Counted from the first letter of the stretch, positions 52,196 to 62,600 are shown. The stretch is DNA of 64,000 bases from an uncultured Kangiella sp. (GCA_950096615.1 CATNCP010000004.1:1-64000), one strand, 5' to 3'. A program made the numbers and translations. The notes: generated by a model not told the origin, from the sequence alone.

Positions 52196-55100
52196 CTTGA
52201 TGGACTTTATGGCTTTCCAGATACTTCAAAAGTTCTGCCGGAAATAAAGGCTTTGAATACAAGTAACCCTGAACATAGTCACAACCATAATCCATCAATA
52301 ACTTTATCTGCTCCATAGTCTCCACACCTTCCACCACAGACTTAAGATTAAAGCTCTTTGCCAAGCGTAAAATATTCTCAACAATAACATTGTTGTCGAC
52401 CCCATGCTCATGGGAAGGTTCCGCTTGCCCCAGTTTATCAATAAAGGACTTATCTACTTTGACTTTAGCTACAGGAAGATTTGCCAGTAGACTGATAGAC
52501 GAATAACCAGTACCAAAGTCATCCAGGGCTATGGCAATCCCCATGTCTTTTAACTGGGTGAGTATTTCCTTTGACTTCTCAGTATCGATCATGGCAGCAC
52601 TTTCGGTTACTTCAATGCCAATATGGTTGGATGACACACCGTACTTCTCTTGAAGTGACTTCAAAGTGCTTATTAAGTTATCTCTTAGAAAATCTTTAGG
52701 GGAGATATTAACGGCAACTTTTAGGTGTTGACCTAGCGTTTTCCACTCTTTAATTTGCTTAATCGCTGACTCTATTACCCAATCTGTGAGCGAGTGTATT
52801 AAATGACTTTCCTCGGCAATATCAATAATCTTATCCGGAGAAATATATCCAAGCTGTGGGTGCTCCCACCTCAACAGCGCTTCTAAATAATGCACTTTCC
52901 CAGTGTGAGGAGAAAGGACTGGTTGATACGCTAAGGAAAATTGGTCTAAATCAATGGCGTGAATAATATTTTTCTCAAGCCTAAAGCGTTCCTTAGCATT
53001 GACGGTTTCGCTTTGATGATAGAATGAAAAAGGCTCAGTTCCACGTTTTAGTTGCTTAACCGTATTCTCGGCTAAAACTAGTAACTTCTCAGCATTGCCA
53101 GCATCTTGTGGGTACGAAACGATTCCTGCTCTGATAGTGATTTTCACATCATGACCGTTAATGGATACCATGTTGTGGTAAGCAGACATAATGTCTTCAA
53201 TAATCTTTGTGATGCTTAGGTTGTCCGCATCAAGAAGAACAGCCGCGAATTCGTCGTCACCGGCTCGAGACAGAAAACCAAAAGATTCGCTATGGCTTTC
53301 TAATGTTTTAGAGACCTGTTTAATGACCTCATCACCAACAAGGTTTCCATGAGCATTGTTTATCAAATGCAGCTTCACGATATCAAAATAAATTAATGAC
53401 AAGGTTTCAAAGTTATAGCTTTTACTCGACAGTGACTGCTCAAGATATTTGACTAAAGAACTGCGGTTAGGCAATTCGGTTAATTGATCGTAATAGGATA
53501 AACGGTGCAAGGACATCTCAGACAATTTTCTGAGACTAATATCTCTAAAATTACTGATGACGCCTCGAACATCTTTATCCTGCGATAAGTTAACGAGTGT
53601 ATTTTCAACCCACACAGGCTCACCGTTCTGCTTTAAAATACGGTACTCTGGAATCCTGACAACATTGTCGGGAACCGACATTAGCTGCTCCCAAGCAGAC
53701 TTTGCAATCAATTGGTCTTCTGGATGAACGAACTCAAGACCGTGCATCCCAATAATATCCTTCTCATGATACCCCAGTAATTTCTGTGCGCTCACCGATA
53801 AAAACTGCAACCGAGCTTTGTCATCATAAAGAGCGATGCCATCAAAAGCATTTTCAACCAAGGACTTATAGTAATGGTCTCTACGTTGTATCTCTTTTTT
53901 CAGTTCTCTTCTTTCTGTGATATTCCTAACCGTACCAATTTCCGAAATAGGAGTGCCATCGTCAGCGCGACTAAAGACCACGGCATAATTTTGTAAATAG
54001 AGATACTTTCCAGACTTGTGCTTTAACCGTGCTTCAGAGAAAACGACACCTCCTTTAGAGGATTGCAGTATGCTCTTCCCACGCTCCAAAAGCTTAGGTA
54101 AGTCGTCTGGATGAACTAATGATAGAAAAATCTCCCAGTTAGATAAGTAGTTTTCAGAATATCCTAGAAGTTTCGATAAACGCTTCTGACCCAGTACAAA
54201 TTCATCGCGTTCCAAATCAAACGTATAAACAATATCAGGCGTGGTTTTTAGTACCTCTCGTAAGAACTCCCTGCTATTCTTTAGCTCTAAAAACGAGTCT
54301 TCCCGATACTGAGTTTCTCTTGCCGACGTAATGTAAGTGTTATCACTTTGTCGATTTATCGCTAATTCATATTCTTTTTTAGCACCGCCCACGGGGGTAT
54401 ATACAACATTCAGGATTGTCGAAGAGTGGCATGTAGCATTTTTATAGTAAGGTAAAGTACTAGCGCCTTCGGCGGTTGTCTCAAAGAGCTGTATTTTTTG
54501 CCCAGTCAGCTCACTCTTCGAAGCACCAAGCAACAGTGAACCACTGTAATTAACATCAACAATTTTGCAGGAGTTATCGAGCACAAATACCGGATCAACG
54601 AGATTATCAATAATGGCTCTTTGTTGAGCTTCTTTATTGAGAATGTCTTGATTATGGTGCTGAAGTTGATACAGCTTGTCTCCAAGCTCTTCTGCTTCAA
54701 ACATTTGACGGAAGTGAATAGATGTCAAGCTTGCAACAGACTCGACTAACTCTTTATGTGAGTCGGTAAAATAACCGCTTCGCTCATCCTCCATATCAAT
54801 AACGCCGAGTAGTTGATTATTGTACATAATCGGTACAGTCAGCTCTGAGCAAGTGTTATCCAGATACTGCAGCCAATAATCACAGTCCTTACAGTCTGCT
54901 ATAACAATGGTTTCTTGATTTTTAGCAGAATGTCCGACTACGCCGGCGCCAGTCATAATTGGCTTTAATTTAAAGGATGGCTGGGTATCGCGACTCGCAT
55001 AAGAAATGCAAATTAGCTGGTGATGGGCAGGCTCAAAACGAAACAAAGCACAGTCAAAGCTTTTGATATGAGAATATAAAGCTTTAACGATAATATCAGC

Positions 55101-55211
55101 ACTCTGTTGTACTGACAGACTATTTAAAAGCTTCCTCGAAAGCCCGAACAGTAGCTTTTGGTGGTTAGTGAAGGTTTTTTCTTTTTCCATAAAGTCTCCC
55201 CACACCATCAT
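52185..55211 (-). CDS. GAF-PAS-GGDEF-EAL cyclic di-GMP phosphodiesterase
   Basis: 1008 aa, no TM helix, cytosolic. Order: GAF domain (about 20-180, with a DCKDCDYWLQYLDNTC Cys cluster), PAS-like segments near 200-300, PAS with PAC near 320-440 and 450-570, GGDEF near 580-740, EAL near 755-1000. The GGDEF active site is altered (AGDDEF), so it is probably not a cyclase. The EAL domain keeps EALLRW, the NISPKDFLRDN segment, EVTES, DDFGTGYSS, KVDKSFI, EGVET and QGYLYSKP, so phosphodiesterase activity is expected. An upstream sensor kinase gene (12 bp gap) suggests linked control. Confidence 0.92.
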   Translation of the reverse strand: MMVWGDFMEKEKTFTNHQKLLFGLSRKLLNSLSVQQSADIIVKALYSHIKSFDCALFRFEPAHHQLICISYASRDTQPSFKLKPIMTGAGVVGHSAKNQETIVIADCKDCDYWLQYLDNTCSELTVPIMYNNQLLGVIDMEDERSGYFTDSHKELVESVASLTSIHFRQMFEAEELGDKLYQLQHHNQDILNKEAQQRAIIDNLVDPVFVLDNSCKIVDVNYSGSLLLGASKSELTGQKIQLFETTAEGASTLPYYKNATCHSSTILNVVYTPVGGAKKEYELAINRQSDNTYITSARETQYREDSFLELKNSREFLREVLKTTPDIVYTFDLERDEFVLGQKRLSKLLGYSENYLSNWEIFLSLVHPDDLPKLLERGKSILQSSKGGVVFSEARLKHKSGKYLYLQNYAVVFSRADDGTPISEIGTVRNITERRELKKEIQRRDHYYKSLVENAFDGIALYDDKARLQFLSVSAQKLLGYHEKDIIGMHGLEFVHPEDQLIAKSAWEQLMSVPDNVVRIPEYRILKQNGEPVWVENTLVNLSQDKDVRGVISNFRDISLRKLSEMSLHRLSYYDQLTELPNRSSLVKYLEQSLSSKSYNFETLSLIYFDIVKLHLINNAHGNLVGDEVIKQVSKTLESHSESFGFLSRAGDDEFAAVLLDADNLSITKIIEDIMSAYHNMVSINGHDVKITIRAGIVSYPQDAGNAEKLLVLAENTVKQLKRGTEPFSFYHQSETVNAKERFRLEKNIIHAIDLDQFSLAYQPVLSPHTGKVHYLEALLRWEHPQLGYISPDKIIDIAEESHLIHSLTDWVIESAIKQIKEWKTLGQHLKVAVNISPKDFLRDNLISTLKSLQEKYGVSSNHIGIEVTESAAMIDTEKSKEILTQLKDMGIAIALDDFGTGYSSISLLANLPVAKVKVDKSFIDKLGQAEPSHEHGVDNNVIVENILRLAKSFNLKSVVEGVETMEQIKLLMDYGCDYVQGYLYSKPLFPAELLKYLESHKVHQVTD

Positions 55212-55223
55212 AGTTCAGAAAAC

Positions 55224-57224
55224 TTAATCGGTAAAATATTTATTCTTCCAACTTATCACAATACTCACGCCCCCTTGATCAGGGTGATTCTTTGCAACAA
55301 TGTGACCATTATGAAAATTTGCAATAAGTTTTGCTAAGTATAAACCCAGTCCTAGGTGTCCGCCAGAATTTTTTCGGCTTGAATGCATCAAGCTAAACAC
55401 TGACTTTAATGCTTTTCTTTCAATGGTTGCACCGCGGTTACTCACTTCAAAAACCAAACGAGAATCTTCTTCTTTTAATTTAAAGGTAATTGGAGCTGAT
55501 TTGTTATCAAAGTCGACAGCATTGGTAATTAACTTATCTACCATTTGAACAAAAAGATCGCGTGACCCTTTTAGTTCTACTTCTTCAATATCTGACAGAT
55601 ATTCGAAACGGTGTTCAGGCCAGTTGGTTGCATAAGCTCGAGTTAGATCTTTTAATACCGTTGAGACTTCAAAAGTATGCTTTTCTGCGCTTTTTATGGC
55701 TTGCTCTAAACGTGTCGCTTCGCTAAGACGGCTTAAGGTTTGACTCAAGCGACTAGCGCCAGACTGAGCCGTTTGTAACATCTGGGCATCAAGCTCCGAT
55801 AAGTTTTCTATACTTAAATTATCCAAAGAACTTCGGATGATAGCGATTGGAGTACGCAGCTCATGGTTGAGTCTCGCCACTAACTTCTCTTGATAGTCAT
55901 GATGCTGTTTCAAGCGAGTCGTAAGGTGTGAAAAAGTATTCGTAAGGTCGGCCACTTCGTCGTCATAATACTCTTCACGCTGAATAACGTGACGTATTTG
56001 CCCTTGCTCAGATACAGCTTCTTCTGTGATATCACGAAGTTCAACAATTCGACGACTGTAATCTTTACTTGAGCGGTATAGCCACCACACCATTAACACC
56101 CAAAATAGCAGCATTAATAAAAGCATTCGCAACCAAAAGTCGCGAAGGTACAGCTTTTGGTTAATGGCGGACGACTCAAGAATTAATGCACCGACAACTT
56201 GCTCCCCATCATACAAGGGCTCTAGAACCCGTGAGTAAGCCGCTAACTCTCCCTCATTAATGAGTTGTTCTTGTGCTTTTCCTAAAAGAGTTTTATCAAG
56301 TTCCTCACTTGAAAGACTCACTTTACTGCCTCTTGTTATGATTGGGCTGAGATCATTGACCCACAACCTATTCCGCCAATGGCCCTTTATATCTTGATGT
56401 GGTTGCCCATAACTATAGACAATATCGCCAGATAGATTAGTGACCATAACTCGGTAATCATCAGCATCAAGGCGAGATAAAGCCCCAACACTTAACATAC
56501 TATTCAGCGCGACTTGTTCGAAATTGGTAAAAGAATAGAGACCTTGCAACTGTGGCGATGGTTGAGCGCCATCAGCGTCGTGTATCTCAGCGCCGAACAT
56601 AGCGCCAATTAGTTCACGTGGAAGTCGAATTTCTAGCTGATAGCCTTTGGTCGACTCTTGCCATACTGCATACACAGAGCTTACTTCACGAAAACCATTA
56701 CTGGTTTGACGCAAAGCCGCTACTCGGCCTGGTGCTAAGGGAGAAAACTGCAAACGGAAACCATCTAATTGCAACTCAACTTTGTCAGACAACCCCGTCA
56801 TGTCCAAATTTTTGCGGTATACAATATCGTCATCTTCAACCGTAAACAGCAGAAACAAGTGCTGTTGATCTTCGACTAAACTGAGTTCGGCGGTTTGTCC
56901 AAAGTTTTGAATATTCGTTGCAAAAGCATGGTAGGGATACCACTCATCTGAAAAGCCATCAACCAGAATGCCCGTTTCGCGCAAAGCAACTTGCAACGTA
57001 GGCTTGAGTCCATCAGTATCGAGTTTTTGCCTAAAATTATTATCATGCTGAATCAACTGCTCAAAAAAGCTTCGTAAATTATTCGCCTGCTGAACCGTTT
57101 GTTGGAAATTATCCTTTTCTAAGTCGCTCTCAAACTTACTATCAATCAGCCAACTCGCTAGCGGGATCAGCAAGAATACGCAGCTAATTAATAGTATTCG
57201 CCACTTGAGAGATAAAGACTTCAT
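55224..57224 (-). CDS. Sensor histidine kinase, dedicated-sortase-system type
   Basis: 666 aa. TM1 at about 8-26, a 330-residue periplasmic part with a CBM9-like segment (GILVDGFSDEWYPYHAFAT), TM2 at about 361-382, HAMP, H-box ARLNHELRTPIAIIRSSLDNL (phospho-His), and ATPase GHLGLGLYLAKLIANFH. Architecture and the cognate regulator resemble the proteobacterial dedicated sortase system kinase (PdsS), but no sortase or vWA target is visible here; that subfamily call is from memory of the family. Pairs with the regulator gene 14 bp upstream. Confidence 0.8.
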   Translation of the reverse strand: MKSLSLKWRILLISCVFLLIPLASWLIDSKFESDLEKDNFQQTVQQANNLRSFFEQLIQHDNNFRQKLDTDGLKPTLQVALRETGILVDGFSDEWYPYHAFATNIQNFGQTAELSLVEDQQHLFLLFTVEDDDIVYRKNLDMTGLSDKVELQLDGFRLQFSPLAPGRVAALRQTSNGFREVSSVYAVWQESTKGYQLEIRLPRELIGAMFGAEIHDADGAQPSPQLQGLYSFTNFEQVALNSMLSVGALSRLDADDYRVMVTNLSGDIVYSYGQPHQDIKGHWRNRLWVNDLSPIITRGSKVSLSSEELDKTLLGKAQEQLINEGELAAYSRVLEPLYDGEQVVGALILESSAINQKLYLRDFWLRMLLLMLLFWVLMVWWLYRSSKDYSRRIVELRDITEEAVSEQGQIRHVIQREEYYDDEVADLTNTFSHLTTRLKQHHDYQEKLVARLNHELRTPIAIIRSSLDNLSIENLSELDAQMLQTAQSGASRLSQTLSRLSEATRLEQAIKSAEKHTFEVSTVLKDLTRAYATNWPEHRFEYLSDIEEVELKGSRDLFVQMVDKLITNAVDFDNKSAPITFKLKEEDSRLVFEVSNRGATIERKALKSVFSLMHSSRKNSGGHLGLGLYLAKLIANFHNGHIVAKNHPDQGGVSIVISWKNKYFTD

Positions 57225-57238
57225 TGTGTCCGCTATAC

Positions 57239-57931
57239 CTAAGCTTGATTCCAGCGATAGCCCATACCGTAAACGGTTTCTATCGAGTCAAACTCTTTAT
57301 CAATGCGTTGGAACTTTTGACGGATTCGTTTGATGTGTGAGGTAATGGTGCTGTCGTCAACCACGGCTTTTACCGCCTGCATCAATTGCTCTCGGTTTTT
57401 AACATGACCTGGACGTGAAACCAAAGCATTAACAATCCAAAACTCACTGACCGTTAAATCAACTAATTGCCCACTCCATTTCACACTTAAACGCTCATTG
57501 TCGATTTCTAGCGAACCAACTTCGTGGATCGCATTAGCATTAGGTGTGGTTTGTAGCGAATCTAAACGTCTAAACAACGCTGAAATTCGTGCAAGAAGAT
57601 GCGGCAAACTAATGTCTTTGGTTAAATAATCATCAGCCCCGAGTCGTAGGCCAGAAATAATATCAAGATCACTATCTAAAGCAGTAAGGAAAATAATCGG
57701 TAACTGGGTGGACTTTTGACGCAAGCTACGGCAGATCTCGAAACCGGCTTCTTGCTCATTTCCAAGACCGATATCCAGCAACACCAAGTCCGGCAAACGA
57801 TTAGCAAAAGCAGTTTCAGCTTCTTGTTTGGTTTCATAAACCACTACCTCATAACCTGACTTTTTCAGCGCCATACTGTAGTTTTGTTGTAATAACGGCT
57901 CATCTTCTACCACTGCAATTCGCTTACTCAT
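57239..57931 (-). CDS. OmpR/PhoB-type response regulator, partner of the kinase
   Basis: 230 aa. Receiver domain with Asp pair EDEP, phospho-Asp in PDLVLLDIGLG, TALDSD and Lys of DYLTKDISLPHLLARI, then a winged-helix output domain (VDLTVSEFWIVNALVSRPGHVKNREQLM, SHIKRIRQKF). DIGLGxEQEAGF and LRLGADDYLTKDISLPH look like the sortase-system regulator subgroup (PdsR). Divergent from yciK. Target genes unknown. Confidence 0.85.
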   Translation of the reverse strand: MSKRIAVVEDEPLLQQNYSMALKKSGYEVVVYETKQEAETAFANRLPDLVLLDIGLGNEQEAGFEICRSLRQKSTQLPIIFLTALDSDLDIISGLRLGADDYLTKDISLPHLLARISALFRRLDSLQTTPNANAIHEVGSLEIDNERLSVKWSGQLVDLTVSEFWIVNALVSRPGHVKNREQLMQAVKAVVDDSTITSHIKRIRQKFQRIDKEFDSIETVYGMGYRWNQA

Positions 57932-58020
57932 GGAATTTCCTAATTTTTCACTTGTCTACCAGTTAATAGCTAAGTAAGGTAAAATAACTTTACTCAATAA
58001 TCCAACCATTTTAAGACTTT

Positions 58021-58779
58021 TTGATGCAAAACTACCAACCAAACGATAATTTTCTTCAAGATAAAGTTATATTAGTCACAGGCGCAACTGACGGCATTGG
58101 TAAAGAAGTTGCCTTAGAGTACGCTAAATATGGCGCAACCGTCGTTCTACTCTCTCGGGATACTCGCAAGTTAGAGAGGGTTTATGACGAGATTGAAGGC
58201 CTGGGTTACCCACAGCCAGCCTACTTACCGGTCAACTTACAAGACAACACGCCAGAAACTTATCAAAAAGTTGCTGAGGTCATCGAAAAAGAGTTTGGTC
58301 GTCTAGATGGTTTGCTTCATAACGCTGGAGATTTGGGTCTGTTAAGTCCTTATGAACATTTTGATGATGAGACTTGGTTCCGCGTGATGCAAATCAACGT
58401 TAATGCCCCGTTCTTACTGACCAAATACTGTATTCCTTTACTTAAAAAGTCTGAAAGCTCCTCATTAGTATTCACGTCTTCTGGTGTTGGTCGTCAAGGC
58501 CGAGCTTATTGGGGTGCTTATGCGGCCTCTAAATTTGCGAATGAAGGTATGATGCAGACACTAGCTGATGAGCTAGAAAATAGTGTTATTCGAGTAAACA
58601 GCCTTAATCCAGGCGCAACCCGCACCAAGATGCGAGCAAATGCTTATCCTGGCGAAGACCCAGAGACACTACCAACGCCTCAAGATATTATGCCTGCATA
58701 CTTGTGGCTGATGGACTCTGCCTCGGCTAAAGCCAATGGCGAAGCGATTAATGCACGAGACTTTATCAAAAAGTCCTGA
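58021..58779 (+). CDS. yciK: YciK-type short-chain oxidoreductase
   Basis: 252 aa. Starts at a TTG-preceded region; ORF begins with ATG-equivalent at 58021. NAD(P)-binding VTGATDGIGKEVALEYAKYGA near 19-39, HNAGDLG, catalytic Tyr/Lys YAASK near 167-171. YciK is a conserved SDR of unknown physiological substrate. In pseudomonads it follows mupP directly; here two-component and cyclic di-GMP genes lie between. Confidence 0.9.
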   Translation: MMQNYQPNDNFLQDKVILVTGATDGIGKEVALEYAKYGATVVLLSRDTRKLERVYDEIEGLGYPQPAYLPVNLQDNTPETYQKVAEVIEKEFGRLDGLLHNAGDLGLLSPYEHFDDETWFRVMQINVNAPFLLTKYCIPLLKKSESSSLVFTSSGVGRQGRAYWGAYAASKFANEGMMQTLADELENSVIRVNSLNPGATRTKMRANAYPGEDPETLPTPQDIMPAYLWLMDSASAKANGEAINARDFIKKS

Positions 58780-58797
58780 TTTTAAGGTAATACTTTT

Positions 58798-60354
58798 TTG
58801 AAGAACCAACATCTTCATCAGGCAGCATCCGTAGACTCTGTAAACTCAGAGTCCATCCCGCCTATTCAGTTTGCCGCAATTGACTTGGGGTCAAACAGTT
58901 TCCACTTGGCCATCGCAGAATTTGATGGGCATACTCTGCGTGTCATCGGACGACTCAAAGAAAAAGTACAGCTGGCTGCAGGGCTCGATAGTAAGGATAT
59001 GCTGTCGGATGAGGCCATTGAACGTGGAGTAAACTGTTTAAAACTATTTGCCGAACGTATTCAAGACATTGATCGCCAATACGTCACTGTGGTTGGCACC
59101 TATACACTTCGCAAAGCCGTCAATGTTTCTGAGTTTGTGAAAAAGGCTGAAGCAATCCTCAGTCACAACATCGATATACTTCCCGGTCGAGAAGAAGCGC
59201 GACTCATATACGATGGCGTCTCTCATAACCATCCTGATTTAAAGCGCGCCTTAGTAATCGATATTGGAGGCGGAAGCACTGAAATCATACTGGGTGAACA
59301 GTTTGAACCTGAGGTGTTAGACAGCCTGGGCATTGGTTGTGTTACCACTAAAAAGTTCTTCCCCGATAACAAAATAACCGAAGAAAATTTCAATCAAGCA
59401 GTCATTAATGCCTCTATTGGAGTTTCAGAAGTTAAGAAATTCTACCGTTCAGGCAACTGGGAGCATTGCTTAGGCTCTTCAGGCAGTATTGAGTCCGTCT
59501 ATAAAGTTTTGGCCAACCTAAATCTGGCTCAAGGCTTTATGACGTTTGAACATTTGAAATTCCTAAAGCAAAAGCTGATAGATATCGGTGACTTTGAAAA
59601 CATCAACTTTTCAGGACTTACGGAAAGTCGTAAAAGCACCTTTACTTGTGGCGTCGCTATTTTATACGGCCTTTTTGAAACTCTAGAAATAGACAAAATG
59701 CATATCGCAGATGCTTCTCTGCGCGAAGGGATTTTGTTGGAGCTTACCGAAGAGCTGAAAGGCAACGATATACGCCATCAAACCGCGGTAAGTCTGATGA
59801 AGCGCTTTAATGTTGATCATGACCACGCTAGCCAAGTTCAACAGAGTGCACAACTGATATTCGATCAAACTGCGGATTTGTGGGGAATCTACGATCCTAT
59901 TTACAAAAACTACCTTGATTGGGCATGCCAGTTACACGAAGTAGGTCTTTCAATTAGCTTTTCTAAACTCCGCATGCATAGCGCTTATATCGTACAGTAC
60001 GGCGACATGCCTGGCTTTAGTCAGCAAACCAAAGACTCCTTAGCGGCCATTATTGCAAACCAGAAGAAAAAGCTTTTTATCGAACAGTTAGAACATAAAT
60101 ACGACGAACAAGACGCTTTATTATCAGTTGTGCTCATCCTGCGATTGGCCATACTGTTTAATGTAAAGCGTGACGCTCATAATATTGAAGAGCTGACATT
60201 CAAAGCTTCCGATCAGCACAAAATGATCATAACTATTCCAGCATCTTGGGCAAAAGAGCATCAGCTAATCATCGCAGAGTTGAGACGAGAAGCGGCCTAT
60301 TTAGATTACCATGGAATATCTTTAGAAGTAGACATTATAAAGTCCGCTTCATAA
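58798..60354 (+). CDS. ppx: Exopolyphosphatase (Ppx/GppA family)
   Basis: 518 aa, TTG start at 58798 with AAGG ten bases before. AIDLGSNSFHLAIAEFDG near 28-45, GREEARLIYDGV, and VIDIGGGSTEIILGE near 155-169 are the ASKHA phosphate motifs; an HD-like C-terminal half follows. Length fits Ppx more than GppA; hydrolyses polyphosphate. Convergent with ppk with no gap, so the pair controls polyphosphate. Confidence 0.93.
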   Translation: MKNQHLHQAASVDSVNSESIPPIQFAAIDLGSNSFHLAIAEFDGHTLRVIGRLKEKVQLAAGLDSKDMLSDEAIERGVNCLKLFAERIQDIDRQYVTVVGTYTLRKAVNVSEFVKKAEAILSHNIDILPGREEARLIYDGVSHNHPDLKRALVIDIGGGSTEIILGEQFEPEVLDSLGIGCVTTKKFFPDNKITEENFNQAVINASIGVSEVKKFYRSGNWEHCLGSSGSIESVYKVLANLNLAQGFMTFEHLKFLKQKLIDIGDFENINFSGLTESRKSTFTCGVAILYGLFETLEIDKMHIADASLREGILLELTEELKGNDIRHQTAVSLMKRFNVDHDHASQVQQSAQLIFDQTADLWGIYDPIYKNYLDWACQLHEVGLSISFSKLRMHSAYIVQYGDMPGFSQQTKDSLAAIIANQKKKLFIEQLEHKYDEQDALLSVVLILRLAILFNVKRDAHNIEELTFKASDQHKMIITIPASWAKEHQLIIAELRREAAYLDYHGISLEVDIIKSAS

Positions 60355-62499
60355 CTAATCTGACAAACGCTCCAGAAGTTGCTGCTGTACTTTAGGTTTA
60401 GTTTTCTCTGTGCGATGCAATCGATATTCACCGCTCGATTCTAAAATCCAACTCTGCTCAGTATCTTTGAGCATCAAGTCTAACTCCTTGAGCATACGCT
60501 TCTTGATATCGGCCTGTAATATAGGAAAGCAGGTCTCAACACGATGATAAAGATTTCGTTCCATCCAGTCTGCTGATGCAGCGTAAAGGTTCTCTTCACC
60601 ATCGTTATAGAAATAATAAACTCTGGAGTGCTCCAAAAACCGACCTATGATTGAGCGGACTCTGATGTTCTCAGAAACGCCCTTTATCCCCGGAGATAAA
60701 CAACAGACCCCTCGTACAATGAGCTCAACACTGACTCCAGCAATAGAGGCACGGTATAGAGCCTCTATCAACGACTGATCGGTTAATGAATTAAGCTTAA
60801 TCACCATCCGAGCTTTTTTGCCGGCTAGCGCATTCTGCGTTTCTCGATCAACAGCGGCCAACAGATTTTTATGTAGCGTAAAAGGCGCATGCCATAACTG
60901 ATTAAGCTCATACACCTTACCCATTCCAGTTAACTGCTGGAATACACGGTGCACATCCTCACAGATATCAAGATTGCTTGTTAGTAAGCTATAATCGGTA
61001 TAAAGCCTTGCATTACCAGCATGATAATTCCCTGTACCTAGGTGGACAAAGCGCGACAACTTCTTGCTTTTTTCATCTTTACGCACAACCAACGTCATCT
61101 TGGCGTGAGTCTTATATCCTACAACCCCGTAGACGACTAACACACCAGCTTCTTGTAGCTTTTGCGCCAGCTCAATATTATCGGCCTCATCAAAACGGGC
61201 TCTTAACTCAACAACGGCAGTCACTTCCTTGCCAGAATGAGAAGCCTCGATCAAAGCCTCAACAATCGCAGAGTGACTTCCGGTACGATACAAGGTCTGC
61301 TTGATTGCTAGTACTGAGGGATCAGTAGCAGCCTGACGAACCAGATCGACAACCGGCTGAAAGCTTTGGTAAGGATGATGAAGAAGGATATCGCGCTCAG
61401 CCATAACTTCAAACACACCGCGGCGTGCGATTTCACCAGGCACCTTTGGAGTAAAGCCACTAAACTTTAAATCAGGCCGCTCAACGAGCTCAGGCAAAGA
61501 CATCAAGCGATTGAGGTTAACCGGGCCATCAACTCGATACAGTTCTTCAGGGGTCAAGTTACATTTCTGGAGCAGGAAGTTAACAATTTTATTGGGGCAT
61601 GACTTTCCTACTTCCAATCTCACTGCAGCACCAAAATTTCGCGACTGAAGTTCACGCTTTAATGCGCTGGCTAAGTCCTCAATAGAGCCCTCTTCTAGTA
61701 GTAAGTGGCTATCTCGGGTCAAGCGAAACTGATAGCAACCATGAATATCCATGCCAGGGAATAAATCTTCAGCAAACTCTGATATCACTGAGGAAAGGTA
61801 AACAAAGTTATGTTCTTTTGAACCGCCGACGTTCTCTGGTAGCTCAATGATTCGAGGTAATGACCGCGGCATATGCAACACAGCATATTCTAAGTCACGA
61901 CCAAAGGCATCATTACCGTGGAGGTGCAATAAGAAGTGTAAACTTTTATTCACCAAGCGCGGAAAAGGATGGGTCAAGTCTAGGCTGATTGGACTAATAA
62001 CCGGCATCACTTGCTGTTTAAAATATTTTTTCAGCCACTTGTATTGTTCATCATTCCATTCGTTAGACGGTAAGAACTGTATCGACTCTTCGGCCAGCTT
62101 CGGCAGTAACTCTTCATTGAAAATTCGATACTGTTCATCGACCAGCTCATGTGCACGTTCATTAATGTCCCTGAGCACCTGCTCGGTTGAGGCACCATTC
62201 AAACTGGGTTTAGTATCGCCACGAGCTAAGTCATGACGTAACCCAGCCACTCGAACTTCAAAAAACTCATCAAGATTGTTACTACAAATGAAGATAAAGC
62301 GAATACGCTCAAGAAGCGGGATACTTGGATCTAGAGCCTGCTGAAGTACCCGCCAATTAAAGGCTAACAGGCTCAACTCTCGGTTAAGGTAATGAGCAGG
62401 ATCTGTTAGATACATCTTCTTAAGCTTTTCAAACGTTAACTCCTCCACATCTGATGTTGATACATCAGGCTGGGTAAGTTGGATAGAAGCCTTTTCCAT
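60355..62499 (-). CDS. ppk1: Polyphosphate kinase 1
   Basis: 714 aa, usual length. NRELSLLAFNWRVLQQA near 39-55, VVGYKTHAKMTLVVR with the phospho-His, LGTGNYHAGNARLYTDYSLLT and RSIIGRFLEHSRVYYF are signatures. Makes polyphosphate from ATP at the membrane. Ends where ppx ends. Confidence 0.97.
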   Translation of the reverse strand: MEKASIQLTQPDVSTSDVEELTFEKLKKMYLTDPAHYLNRELSLLAFNWRVLQQALDPSIPLLERIRFIFICSNNLDEFFEVRVAGLRHDLARGDTKPSLNGASTEQVLRDINERAHELVDEQYRIFNEELLPKLAEESIQFLPSNEWNDEQYKWLKKYFKQQVMPVISPISLDLTHPFPRLVNKSLHFLLHLHGNDAFGRDLEYAVLHMPRSLPRIIELPENVGGSKEHNFVYLSSVISEFAEDLFPGMDIHGCYQFRLTRDSHLLLEEGSIEDLASALKRELQSRNFGAAVRLEVGKSCPNKIVNFLLQKCNLTPEELYRVDGPVNLNRLMSLPELVERPDLKFSGFTPKVPGEIARRGVFEVMAERDILLHHPYQSFQPVVDLVRQAATDPSVLAIKQTLYRTGSHSAIVEALIEASHSGKEVTAVVELRARFDEADNIELAQKLQEAGVLVVYGVVGYKTHAKMTLVVRKDEKSKKLSRFVHLGTGNYHAGNARLYTDYSLLTSNLDICEDVHRVFQQLTGMGKVYELNQLWHAPFTLHKNLLAAVDRETQNALAGKKARMVIKLNSLTDQSLIEALYRASIAGVSVELIVRGVCCLSPGIKGVSENIRVRSIIGRFLEHSRVYYFYNDGEENLYAASADWMERNLYHRVETCFPILQADIKKRMLKELDLMLKDTEQSWILESSGEYRLHRTEKTKPKVQQQLLERLSD

Positions 62500-62600
62500 A
62501 AAGATTTGCCGAATCAGGAGTGACCCAGCAAATATAGCAAATCTGCATTACTGTCACACCAAAGTTATGTGACAGTTTTGTGACTAAGCCATGACGAAAC

